Source of the DNA: Stemphylium vesicarium | Taxonomy: Eukaryota > Ascomycota > Dothideomycetes > Pleosporales > Pleosporaceae | DNA: 64,000 nt | Direction of reading: 5' to 3' | NCBI GenBank assembly: GCA_004380135.1 | Contig: QXCR01000047.1 | Location: 186,001 to 250,000, forward strand | Shown: positions 22,968 to 33,409 of the stretch, piece after piece | Numbering within the stretch: the stretch's first letter is position 1 | Layout of the letters: every line of letters begins with the position of its first letter | The notes under the pieces: model-generated | Told to the model about the DNA's origin: nothing | Databases searched by the model: none | Seen by the model: the letters and a program-made list of their open reading frames with translations, nothing else | Position numbers and translations under genes: made by a program

Positions 22968-23981
22968 TCTGATTGGCGTCAGTATCCTGGATGGGTATTG
23001 TCGAAAGAAAAGCTGATGCGGGGACTGATCAGGTTCGACGCTCAATCAGGCTGTAGGCAACAGGCGCAAGCGGTTGTGGAGAAAATTGGTCCGTCGAATT
23101 GTATTGTTCTCATGAGGCTGAATTGTTTGTTTGAGGCAACGCGTTTTGCGGCTGCACCAGCCGAAGAGCAAATTTTCGCGCGAGCTGTGAATGATGTCCT
23201 GCACTTCGTTCTCGACTAGGCCGACGGAAAGAGGCAGAATATCCAGCACCAGCCATCTCACTGAGTCCTGGTTTGATACCCGCGGTTTGTATTGGTTGCT
23301 ATTGGAAAAGGAGATTGAGGGCGGAGGGCATGTCTTACTCAAGTCGACGAAGCGGTCAACATCCGCTAAGCGATAGATGTATGTTTTATCCAAAACAAAG
23401 AAACTAAGGTTGGGAAATGCAATAGCGCGGTAGAGGTCAAGAACCTTGAACGTCAGCAAGGATCGGTGTGAGTTGTTTAGCGCAGGCAGTAACAAGTGCC
23501 AAGACCCGCTTTCCCTCCCGCCTGAATGCGCCCGTTCCATGTCTGACCCATCAAACATTACATCAGCGTTGTCGCAAAACGTTTCCCGGGGAGAGATAGA
23601 AGGTGTAGCGAGGCTCACCTACATCCCCCTCGCAGAACGACACGCAGGCCTACTTATGAGGTCCACGACGCGCTGATTAGGTTCTGACTTCCCTGAGCTA
23701 ACTTTAGCGCATTTTACTCTTTACACTCTATTTGAATGGACCCGACTACCGCGGGCCGTCAGCGCCTTTGACTACCATCGTCTTAGCTGTGGTTCGCGCT
23801 CGTCATTTAGAGTTCTTCAGTAAGTAAGACTGCAACTTGATAATAATTCTGCGACGCAATCGTATCCCATTTGACCGCAGCCAATGTATCATTGGAACCA
23901 CTGGGAATGAAAACCAAGAACGAGTCGTAAATTCATGATTGAACCCCCGGAAATATTAGACATCCTCAGAAGACCTAGCCA
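22968..23981. other. intergenic gap before HEXXH gene
   Basis: Holds the upstream region of the HEXXH gene and the 3' end of the next minus-strand gene. A minus-strand frame at 23046-23618 (190 codons) has no domain and no splice path into the HEXXH gene, so it is not accepted. Confidence 0.45.
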
Positions 23982-25891
23982 CTACACTTCATCATCACCA
24001 AACCATTCCAACAACGCGTCATTGAACCTCCTCACACCTCTAAACGCTTCAGGACCATTGCATCCCTTCAATTGAGTCAAAGCATCAAACACAACAGTAA
24101 GATCAACATCAAACATCTCAGCCACATACCCACACTCGTCCCCCTTCCTCGCAGAGCCTTGGAGATCCACAAACGCCAGCATAGCCTGTGCAGAAGATAC
24201 ATCATCCAAGCGCCTTAGGTACTCCATCCATTGTTCTCCAGGCCTGCCGAAATAGCCAGTTGTACTGCGGAACTGGCTTAGGCGATAGCGCATACTCATC
24301 CAGCTTTCTAGTGCGATCTGCAGTCGGGCGGCGTTGTCGCCTAGCGCGATGTGTAGAGTTTCCACGTCGTTGACCCAGAATTGGTTGAGAAGCATGTTCA
24401 TTCTCTCTTCGGCGTTGAAGTCGTAGGCTTCTGCGCTGAATTGCCTGATGCCGTTGATATAAGCGACTAGAAGCTTAAAGAGCTCTCGTCTATACTCGCG
24501 CTGCTGCGAGGCTGTCGGGTCAGATCCGTGAGAGATGATGGAGCGATTAATTGCATCGCTCGAGGCATCAGCCGTCAAATTCTCGATCAGAATTGCGCTC
24601 CTATGAGGAAGCTCTTTGTCGGTCTGCTCAATGTGATCCAGTGGTTGTGTGTCGCTAGGAATGGCCGAATCTTGTCTTGTAGGCTTTCGATAAGTACCAG
24701 ATGGTCCGGCAACTGGATGATCGTGGTCCTCATACTGCATACTTTCCTTGCTTGCTATGGCAATATCAGACTGTAAAATTGAGTCTGAAGAGATCATCAG
24801 CTACATCATCTCGACAGTCTCATTCGGTAGTTACTCACCTATCTTCTCGGCGGGAACATCGTCTCCAAAAACAGTCGCGGTGTCGACTGTGGTCTCTCGC
24901 GGAAAGCACGTCCTATCTGTATCTTGCGTACTCAGTCTGAGCCCCCGTGCTTCGAAAGGCGAATTGTCTAATGCTGAAGGTGGTTGTGGGGATGGTGGAA
25001 TCGAGTAAGGATCTCGATGCTGTCCCTGTTGATGGGCCGAAGTCGGTCGCGCGGCTTTTGAGGGCTTAGGAAGTTTTCCATTCGGTGTTCTCTCATGGTC
25101 ATCTATTGCTTTCCTCTTTTTTGAGGTCGTCTCGATAGGTTTCGATAATGCCACACCTGCCAGACTGCCACTGGGGTTACGGATATCTTCATCGACCCGT
25201 GCTGATCCTGTAACCTCTTTAGGTGGTTGCGGTGTTGGAACCATGCGCGGTGGCTCTGGGGCACGGAAGACACCATTTGATGAGCCCGAGTTACAAAATC
25301 CGGGAAGGCATTCAGGACCGCTTCGTTTGTGTCCGTTCTGGAACGGTTCAAGATCTTGAACACGAGCCTTTCCCTTCGCTTTGCGTGGAGATGCCTTGAA
25401 CTCCTCTGCAACAACTCTCACGATCCAGCAGCGCATGTAAAAAAGAATGCTGGTTCGTAGTTAGTGACATGCGGTAGAGAATGTACATATTTGTGAACTT
25501 ACTACTCTCGTCCATTTGGGACATTCCAACCAGGTTTTCCTTGTGACTCACTCGTTGAGCGTATCTCTCCATCTTCTAAGCGGCCCCAAATCCTTGCACC
25601 ATACTGTTGTCCAAGTGTAGAAACCTTTTCCGGGAACCACGTTTCTTCGGCCAAGTCGGACTGAAGCTGATCCAAATTCCCACGATGTTCCGCGAGGAAA
25701 GACTTTGCTAGCTGTTCGATCTTTGTCTGTAACATGTTGGGCTCATTTTCAAAGAACTTCGCGCTGCGTTTGTCGGATGTCGTGCTAGCCAAACCCAGCG
25801 CTTCCCATGCGTCTTGTACTGTCTTGCGCTTTTTGATAAATGCATCGACAATCGCTGCACGTTCATCTTGAGAGTCGGGTAGGGGTTCCAT
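23982..25891 (-). CDS. hypothetical protein, unknown function (three exons)
   Basis: Exons 25503-25891, 24839-25449 and 23982-24784 on the complement give 600 residues; introns of 53 and 54 nt have GTAAGT/CAG and GTGAGT/CAG ends. The splices join three frames without a stop, which strongly supports the model. Residues 1-130 are helical (AIVDAFIKKRKTVQDAWEAL). The middle (about 150-330) is Pro/Ser/Lys-rich and disordered with a basic patch (TTSKKRKAIDDHERTPNGK) that may be a nuclear signal. The C-terminal ~170 residues are again helical (RRELFKLLVAYINGIRQF to ALLEWFGDDEV). No known domain is recognised. An in-frame upstream ATG at 26002 would add 37 residues. It sits between an HEXXH protein and a zinc-cluster regulator, all on the same strand. 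Confidence 0.8.
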
Positions 25892-26710
25892 GATGCTCTG
25901 AGAATGAGAACTTACGGGTACCGATTGCTCGCCGAGGTGGCAATTATATTCATATCTATTCCAGCGTTTCCACAATGACAGCGCAAAATCGTTACCCTGC
26001 ATATGGTTGTGGCAGGATGGCCCGCATGAGCAGACTTTGTGGCTGATAGCTGAACGAATTCATGCGTTCGGCTCTTGAATGTCTCAACCAGGCACTGATT
26101 GGCGCTGCCCAGTCGCTTGTTTAGACAGGGGATGTCTTCCAGGCTGTTGTGTTGCTGCCTACTCACAGCTTACTCAACTGGTGTGGGCAGTGCTGAGGCT
26201 GAGCCTCGCCAACACCAAAATGCTTGCGCAGCATGTATCACCATAGCGAAAGCAACAAATGCTCCGAGTGCAAATGTTTATGCGTGTTTTCGCTCGTAAA
26301 CTCATATCGGAATATCACACGTGTGTAGCTAGATGAACACTATGCGCATTCACTTGTATGAAGTCTGAAGGTAGGATTGTTTTCGCGTCGAGTAACGGAG
26401 TTGGGTCGACCATGTCTGCCAGTCCTGGATGTGCTATACGCGCCGGCAGCCTGTTCTCGTGACACTGTGGCTGCAAACCAGGGAAACTGATAGGCTGCCT
26501 GCGTTTTCGACTCTCCAAGATAAGTACAGTGGGGGGTTTCGCTGAGGGCCGCTTTGTCGGCTGGCGCTGGCTCTAATTCTAGGATGCAGCAGCTCTAGTC
26601 CACAGCTCATCGGACGGACAGCTTGTCCCGGGTCCGATCAGATAGTCTACGACTCAATCGTTGGCCGAAAATCACGGGCTGAACTTTCATTTAAGACGAT
26701 AGGTTGTGGC
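25892..26710. other. intergenic gap between two minus-strand genes
   Basis: Only short overlapping frames; no domain, repeat or RNA gene. Includes the promoter of the 600-residue hypothetical and the 3' end of the zinc-cluster regulator. Confidence 0.5.
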
Positions 26711-28390
26711 TCATGATAGCCCTTCGCTATGATGCCGTGCATCCTTTTCGACTAGTGACTGGAGCAGCTTGACCGTTTGCCGAGTGTTGTATCCGGTTTG
26801 TGTTTCGACGTCATTCAAGACATTCCAGATGCGTGCCTTCCGTGAAATACCTTGAATATGTTTCGCGGCTATAGTATGATATGATTAGTCTCAAACAGCG
26901 TTTCATGGTCCCTATAGGCGTCAATGTAGAGAAACACATACCGTAAAATAAGCCATGAGTAGAGAACACCATCAAAGATGGGGGGAATTCCGAGATAGCT
27001 ATATCGGTGACTTTAACGGTTTGCTCCTGGATCAGCGGGATGTAAGCTTCATCCTGCAGCACTGGCTCGGCATATAGCAAGATATGTACGATGTGGTACC
27101 CTAGATATGTTAATATGTACCTTCTAGTGGTGTCTAGAGAAGTATGAGACCTACAAAACGCGGCGGCAGCGGCAGCAGTGACCGGAAAATATACCTTGCG
27201 AAATCCATCCTCGTCCTGTTCGCCGTATCCAATGCCAACAAAAGTCTCTGAAAGCCCCCTTCGCCATACCTCAATCTCTTGCAGGAAATTTTGCCGTTGT
27301 ATTTTCCCGGCCTCCGTATTGCCATCTTGCCCAAACACGAGATTGATCACTCTGGCTAGTATCCAAAGGACATGGTTTCCGAGAATGTCCTCTCTTGTTT
27401 CACCCTCTATCCAAGAGACTTCCCATTCCGCAGGGTCAAATACTAGCGGCTGCTCACTAGCCATCGCCACAACGATCTCATGCCGCACATAAATCCAAAA
27501 GTTGGCGAGATCAGTCCCAGTTGATTGCGCTGTAACATGCCTTGACTTGATCAGGCTTGTTAAACCTAGAAAATGTCTCCGATAGTCTTCTGATCGTTGC
27601 GCTCCTTGAATCTCATAGCTTAGAAGCAGCATACTTCCCGTCAACGCATGTTCGTGTGATGGCACACTCAATGCCTCGATCAAGAGACGCAAGGCTTTCC
27701 CGTAATGCCGGACAGCACAAACTTCCCACGATGGGTTGTGACTAGAGTTTGAGAGAGCCAGATGGTTAGCTGTAAATGCGCATACACAATGGAATAATAG
27801 CGGTGACGCTAGGACAAGCTGAGGAATCTTATGTTGATAAGTACTGCCGTGATCGAAGATATCCATCCAGGTCGCAACGGTGCGTACATATGTCTGTAAA
27901 AGGAAAGCGCTTTCTGAAGTCAATCGAATTTTTCGTTTTGAAATACTTTGTTCAGCTGAACCAGCGGGTGAAATGCTGTTCCCCGGTATGTAGCTCTGAA
28001 TTGATGATGGCTCTTCGGGAAGGTCCAGATCGTTCATGCGTAGCTTGAAAACATCAACAAGCAAGGGTGCATCTTGGTCCACCTCATTGGGTATTGGGTC
28101 AATGTGAGTAATCCATGTACTGGTATCTTCTGGCTGCTCGCATTCGAGATCTAGACGTTCACAGTTTCCGCATACAGGTTTTTTCTCATCGCAGCGGGTA
28201 TGTCGTCGCTTGCAGGTAGCGCTGAAGCAATATAGTCAGTATTAAGTATGATGGAGTGGCGAAAACCGCGAACGAACCAGCCTGGATGATATTAGTTTTT
28301 CTAGAAGGTACAACCACATTCATGACACATACCTGTTCTGCTCCGTGGCCCGCCTCTTCGTTTTTTCTTGGGCCTCGTATCACTAACCAT
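26711..28390 (-). CDS. Zn(II)2Cys6 transcription factor with 4-nt microexon
   Basis: Best model, four exons on the complement: 28333-28390, a 4-nt exon 28278-28281, 26942-28221 and 26711-26868; 499 residues. After a basic start (RPKKKRRGGPRSRTG), residues 21-48 form C-x2-C-x6-C-x6-C-x2-C-x6-C (CATCKRRHTRCDEKK..CGNC..C), the Gal4-type zinc cluster. Gly20 and Cys21 codons are assembled across the microexon's two junctions. The rest resembles the helical regulatory half of Upc2-like/Fungal_trans_2 regulators (SPLLFHCVCAFTANHLA, YEIQGAQRSEDYRRHFLGLT). The last exon restores a family-typical end (RKARIWNVLNDVETQTGYNT) that unspliced reading would lose. The target pathway is unknown; the gene is next to two hypothetical genes on the same strand. 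Confidence 0.85.
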
Positions 28391-29103
28391 CGTTCAGCCT
28401 CTTCAAGTTGGGGACGGTTGCTCTCAAAAACGGGGGTGGAGGAGGTTGGGTTAGTGGCATGCTGTCAACGTTGAGTCAAGTGGAGTTCAGATCCCGAGGC
28501 AGTAGTACATGCTGGGTTAGCCGCATTTTCGCGTGTTCACGTGGGTGTACTCATTCCTATGATATGCCAATCGCTTACCAGCACGACTTTTGCTGCTCTG
28601 AATTTCTTACTATTGTTATTTTTAGACTGGAAGTGAGGTTCCCGTTGTAGCATTTTGATTTGCGTCGCGACCAACACAGGGATTGGGGGTAGACTAGTAA
28701 TATGCGAAGGCGACTGTGCTACTGCAAGCGATTTCAAGTGCATCAGAATTAAGGAAACAGTGTTTCAAGATTATGTGAAAGTTATCGGCTAGATTTATTT
28801 GCAGGACAGGGCTTCAGAGTACAGATAGAGCATTCTCCGCTGTCAAATGCCCTGCAGCATATTTAATAGCGATGACCAAAATATGATCCTATCGCGCGTG
28901 GAGAGACGGCAACTTGATGTAGGTATACAGGTAGCTTAAATTCAAGTGACAATACCCCCGTTATTATTTCGTCTGGTAGTCGAATGCTCAAGAACCTTTC
29001 CAGGTTAGCAGATGGGAGAGTAATCCGTAAAAGAAACATGTACCTTTTTCCGATACTTCCTGAAAACGAAAACCAAAAGATTGGGACAGCAAGCGCAATC
29101 GTA
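28391..29103. other. intergenic gap
   Basis: Upstream region of the zinc-cluster regulator and 3' end of the small mitochondrial gene. The part from about 28750 to 29050 is visibly A/T-richer than its surroundings. No supported gene. Confidence 0.5.
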
Positions 29104-29484
29104 TCAAATGTATCTGAACATGTTGTTCCTCACGCTCCTCTTCATTGAGGCTGGCTTCCCGTCTTCGTATTCGACACCAGCGGCTCCTCCCTCACTGTCC
29201 ATTCCTTGCAACTTGGCCATGACCTCCTGGTCGAGTTCCGCTTGTGTCTTCTTCTTGGGTTTTGCCTCTTCGGTAGGCCTTTCATCTGACTTTTCAGTCT
29301 CGCCACTGGCTGTGTTGGGGGGTTTGGAGCTCGAGTCTGAGTAATGTCTAGAAGGCGCCAGTATCCGCCGGCCGATATGTTGCGAGCATCGCTTAGTGAG
29401 AGAAAGGGCTGGAACTCGGAACTGCCGTGAAGGGATCATTTTCAAGGTGGTAAACCGTTGTGAGTGTAGTGATCCGAAGCCCAT
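29104..29484 (-). CDS. small, probably mitochondrial protein of unknown function
   Basis: A single exon of 126 residues from the ATG at 29484, or 111 from the ATG at 29439 (MIPSRQFRVPAL). With either start the N-terminus is rich in Arg, Ser and hydrophobic residues without acids (RCSQHIGRRILAPSRHYSDS), which looks like a matrix-targeting presequence with a cleavage-like RHYS. A charged linker follows, then a compact C-terminus (AELDQEVMAKLQGM, GVEYEDGKPASMKRSVRNNM, FRYI) resembling a family of short conserved fungal proteins of unknown role. The gene is divergent from CDC5, about 316 bp apart. Confidence 0.75.
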   Translation of the reverse strand: MGFGSLHSQRFTTLKMIPSRQFRVPALSLTKRCSQHIGRRILAPSRHYSDSSSKPPNTASGETEKSDERPTEEAKPKKKTQAELDQEVMAKLQGMDSEGGAAGVEYEDGKPASMKRSVRNNMFRYI

Positions 29485-29800
29485 GAAAGACTCCGATCTG
29501 ATTTACGTCACCGTGACTGCGTCCGCAACACGCACGTGAAAGGCTGGCGCCAGACCTACGCCAGAGTCTGACTCAACATGTATTCAAAAAGCATTTGAGC
29601 GTGTGAGCCCACTCCTAGTAATTGATTGCTTTTCTATCTCTGAACCCCCCACGGCTGTCTGGGCTCCGTTCTGCTCGTTCGGCGTGGTGCTTGATGTTGC
29701 CAAGACGCTAGTGCCTGCGGACCTTCGAACTTTGAGTTCCTCGCGGTCGCATTCAACTCCACGCGCGCCATCCCACCATATTACCGCCAAACCATCCAAA
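29485..29800. promoter_or_regulatory. divergent promoter region with CRE-like site
   Basis: Lies between the small mitochondrial gene and CDC5. TTACGTCA at 29503-29510 is the reverse form of TGACGTAA, a consensus ATF/CREB bZIP site. Function is inferred from sequence only. Confidence 0.4.
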
Positions 29801-32255
29801 ATGGTCGTCACATCTTCCTGGTCGAACGTCGAGGACGAGGTGCTCAAGGCCGCCATTAGTAAATATGGGCTGAACCAGTGGTCGCGATGCGCATCCCTAC
29901 TGGCAAAGAAGAGCGCGAAGCAATGCAAGGTACGCGCTTCCATAGCAGAGGCTTTATATCTTCGGAAAGCTAACAAGTTGTAGTCAAGATGGCAAGAATG
30001 GCTGGATCCGTCGATTCGCAAGACCGAGTGGGATCGAGAGTCGGACGAGAAGCTCTTGACCATGGCGAAACTCCTCCCAACCCAATGGCGCACCATTGCG
30101 CCCATCGTCGGACGTACAGCCACGCAGTGCCTCGAGCGATACCAGAAGTTACTAGACGAACAAGAGGCGCGAGAGTCGGGCGACCTGGGACTCGCAGGTC
30201 CAGACGGCGGAGAGGCTGCGGCTCCTTCAGCAGAGGATGTCCGACGGCTGCGCCCGGGCGAGGTTGATGCCTATGCCGAAAGCCGCCCCGCCAGGCCGGA
30301 TGCTGTGGACCTGGAGGACGAGGACAAGGAGATGTTATCGTACGTAATCCACGACCCCCTTGCATGCTTGCCAGAACTGACCATATCTTAACAGAGAAGC
30401 GCGTGCGCGTTTGTCCAACGTCAGTGGTAAGAAGGCCAAGCGAAAGGCTCGCGAACGCCAACTCGAGGAATCAAGAAGGCTTGCTTTGCTCCAGAAGCGC
30501 CGCGAGCTGAAGGCAGCTGGTATCAATATCAAGATCACCCCCAAGAAAGGCAATCACATCGACTACAACGCCGACGTACCGCTCGAGAAAGAAGTCCCCG
30601 CTGGATTCTTCGACACCACTGAGGAAATCGACCGCAATGAGCAGCAGCGAGAGGCCTTTGACCCGCGAAAGCAACAACTTGCGAACAAGAGGAAGATGGA
30701 GTCTCAGGAAGATGGTGGGGGCGAGAGAAAAAAGAAGAAGGATGAAAAGGCAGGAGGTCTCGCAGCATCATACCAAAAGGCCGCACAGATGCAGAGGATA
30801 CGGGAGGCAGAGCAGAGCAGCAAGCGCCGCGCACTTGTCTTGCCGTCTCCGCAGGTTGGAGAGGCTGAGCTTGAAGATATCGTCAAAATGGGAACCAGCG
30901 GTCAACGCGCAATTACTGCGGGCGGTAGTGACAATATCGCAACCCAGGGTCTGGTTGGAAACTACTCGAACGTCGTTGGCAGCACACCCATCCGTACGCC
31001 CATGGCGCCCAAGGAGGAAGACTATGTCGCAAACGAAGTACGAAACGCCCGCATGCGAACCGAGACGCAGTCGGCTCTGCTCGGCGGAGATAATCCAGAT
31101 CTCGTGGAGGAAGAGGCGCCCACTTCGTTATCTGGCCCCGCTTCACGACATCAGATTGTGACGCCAAACCCCATGGCGACACCCTTTAGGCAAGCCAACG
31201 GCGGGGCAGGAGCCACACCGATGCGACAAGGACCAGGTGCGACACCGATGCGAACCCCCCGAGACACATTGCGATTGAACGGAGAAGAAGATGGCATGCA
31301 ATTAGTCGGACAGACACCTCGCGATATAAGATTGAGGGAGCAGGCAAAACGGCAAGACTTGAAGAGTAGACTTGCTGCGTTGCCAAAACCCAAAGAAGAA
31401 AGCTGGGAGTTTGAGCTACCAGAGGAGCAAGCAGATCAAATAGAAGTCGAAATCAGCGAGGAAGACGCTGCTGAGCTCGACCGGAGGGCCCGAGAAGCAC
31501 GCGAAGCACAAGAGGCTGCAGACTTTGGCCGGCAGACTCAAGTCGTGCAGAAGTTCCTCCCAAGGCCATCGCTGGTGGACATTGACGCCATGATGAAGCG
31601 CGCACTCGATCTATCGGATCCCGTAGAACGCGAGGTCGAAACCGAAATGGCCAAGCTCATCGCCAACGACGTCTCAAAGTTCGGCAACGGCCGCGTGACC
31701 GGCACAGTACAACAGATCGAAACGATGCCCGACAACGCTCTGCGAAACGCAAAGATGGAGCTTGCCCTCGAACTTGCCATGACAACAGACAAGGACAAGA
31801 AAGCCTTCCAATCCGACGTCAACACCTCATGGACCACGCTCCACGGCTCCACCATGCTCCCGGGCATTGCAGGCTACGAAGAAGACGAAATCGACGAGCA
31901 CCAACTCCTTGTCGAGGCCTTTGACAAGGCCCAAGAAACCATCATCGACGCCGCCGAACGCGCAAACAAGATCGAAAAGCGCCTCACCACACACCATGCC
32001 GGTTACGCCAAACGCTCTGCTCTGCTGAGAGAGAAGATCAGGGGCGCCTTCGCGGCTCTGGAGCAAGCTAGGGACGGTCTCAACACGGCTCGCACCGCGC
32101 AGTACAATGAGCAAACTGCTGTTTCCCGCCGCCTGGACAGTCTGCGCGATGAAGTCCAGTTTGTGACCAAGAGGGAGAGGGAGGCGCAGGAACTGTATCG
32201 TAGGAGAAAAGAGGAGTTGGAGAACTTGCAGGTTCCTGTCAATGGTGTGCATTGA
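29801..32255 (+). CDS. CEF1: pre-mRNA-splicing factor CDC5/CEF1
   Basis: Exons 29801-29929, 29984-30339 and 30395-32255 give 781 residues, close to the normal length. Two N-terminal Myb repeats (about 5-53 and 54-103) carry the family blocks SSWSNVEDEVLKAAISKYG, SRWQEWLDPSIRKTEWDRE and LPTQWRTIAPIVGRTATQ. A Cdc5-specific region follows (KKAKRKARERQLEESRRLA, RRELKAAGINIK), then repeated TPMR/TPRD elements (GATPMRQGPGATPMRTPRD) that in the family are phosphorylation sites, and a C-terminal coiled coil. Cdc5/Cef1 is a core member of the Prp19-associated (NineTeen) complex and stays with the spliceosome through catalysis. The second intron uses GTACGT and CTTAACAG. Confidence 0.97.
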
Positions 32256-33025
32256 GATGTTTGTGTTCTTTAGGTGGGTTTTTGGGGCTTTTTTTGTATA
32301 TCAATCAGTTTGCAATGGTCAAGTTGAGTCGACTTGGCTGTATTTTGTGCATTGGGATTTGGCGTTTTAAATTATTTGCTATGGTTAGGGAGGGTATGAA
32401 TGAGGAGAACTACTCATCTATGAAAAGGAGACTAGAGTATTAAACATATTTTTTGTACCTCACTAAGTACGGAGACGTGTATGTGCTCGTGCCTGTGAAG
32501 TCTCGCTTACTCTTTCATAATAACACGTGTTTAAAATGCTCCGACACCAGCAGAGACCAACCACATCACATATGAAGAGTAGGGAAAACGAATGAGTATG
32601 GTTGTGATAAAAGATATTTGATCATATTCTTTTCATGACATCTGCATAATGATCATGGATCCCATCATCTGAATGGACCCCTCAAAGTTCCAATCCAATG
32701 AGGGTATAACGAGACCATCAATCCTTGATCCCCATCGTCTCAGAGGCCGTAAAGCCACTGGCATCTGACCGAGCGAGCAGAGCGTAAGAGTGAAGTAGCC
32801 GCAAAAGAAAACTCCTCACCACCGTTGGCCCCATACCAAAATCTAGAAAGAAAACGCCTTGTTTTGAAAACACAGAACCCATTCCAGTCCAGTCCACCCC
32901 CCCCCCCCCCCATCCCTCGTCAGGAGAAAGGAAAGAAAAAAGCCATATCGCATATCGAAGGTTAAGACGAGGAGCAAAAGGGTATCCACGCCCCTGCCCC
33001 TCAATCCAAGAATTGAGCACTAGGC
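32256..33025. other. convergent intergenic gap with homopolymer tract
   Basis: 3' ends of CEF1 and the small unknown gene. Contains a run of 15 C at 32897-32911 and A/T-rich sequence around 32430-32690. No gene recognised. Confidence 0.5.
32897..32911 (+). repeat. poly-C homopolymer, 15 bases
   Basis: An uninterrupted run of C in non-coding sequence between two convergent genes. The exact length may be affected by sequencing error. Confidence 0.85.
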
Positions 33026-33409
33026 CTAGCACTTGCCATCCAACACCTCAAAGATACCCACGACATGAACCTCGCTCGACCCCCTCCCCAGACTAGGTCT
33101 CGGCTCAAGGACATCGAGCTCCTGCTCGAAAAGATGCTTTTCCTCCTCGAGGTCGAATTCCAGGACGCTGGGCTTGCGGCGTACGGCGAGCAGCTCGCGG
33201 ATCGAGGAGCCCGAGGAGCGGTGGCTGTGCGGCGACGAGTTGCGCGTCAGTGGCGATGTGGTCGATGAGGTCATGATGGAGGAGGGTGAGGCGGAGCGCA
33301 GCGAGTTGCGGGTTGGGCTGAAGGCTGTCTTGAGACGGCGGAGGGATCCGGTTGTGCTGCGGAGAGGGGTGAAGGATTGGAAGCGGTTGGTGCGGCTTGG
33401 GGAAGGCAT
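33026..33409 (-). CDS. small hypothetical protein
   Basis: A single exon of 127 residues from the ATG at 33409 (MPSPSRTNRFQSF). The first ~65 residues are Ser/Thr/Pro/Arg-rich and basic. The second half has a more ordered, alternating pattern: SSGSSIRELLAVRRKPSV, an acidic helix LEEEKHLFEQELDVLE, and an end HVVGIFEVLDGKC. This ordered part resembles short conserved fungal proteins without assigned function. The open plus-strand frame over the same bases (33174-33419) is the shadow. Function unknown. Confidence 0.65.
   Translation of the reverse strand: MPSPSRTNRFQSFTPLRSTTGSLRRLKTAFSPTRNSLRSASPSSIMTSSTTSPLTRNSSPHSHRSSGSSIRELLAVRRKPSVLEFDLEEEKHLFEQELDVLEPRPSLGRGSSEVHVVGIFEVLDGKC

Noticed and set aside
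23031..23048. GGTTCGA-like string resembling a tRNA B box
   Set aside because: The following bases do not complete the B-box and no A box or cloverleaf is found upstream.
23046..23618. 190-codon minus-strand frame upstream of the HEXXH gene
   Set aside because: No recognisable domain and no in-frame splice to the HEXXH gene; the latter has a good ATG at 22967.
26869..26941. Ending the first zinc-cluster regulator at the unspliced stop (26811)
   Set aside because: GTATGT..GACTAAT..TATAG removes 73 nt and gives a C-terminus (RIWNVLNDVE) typical of the family.
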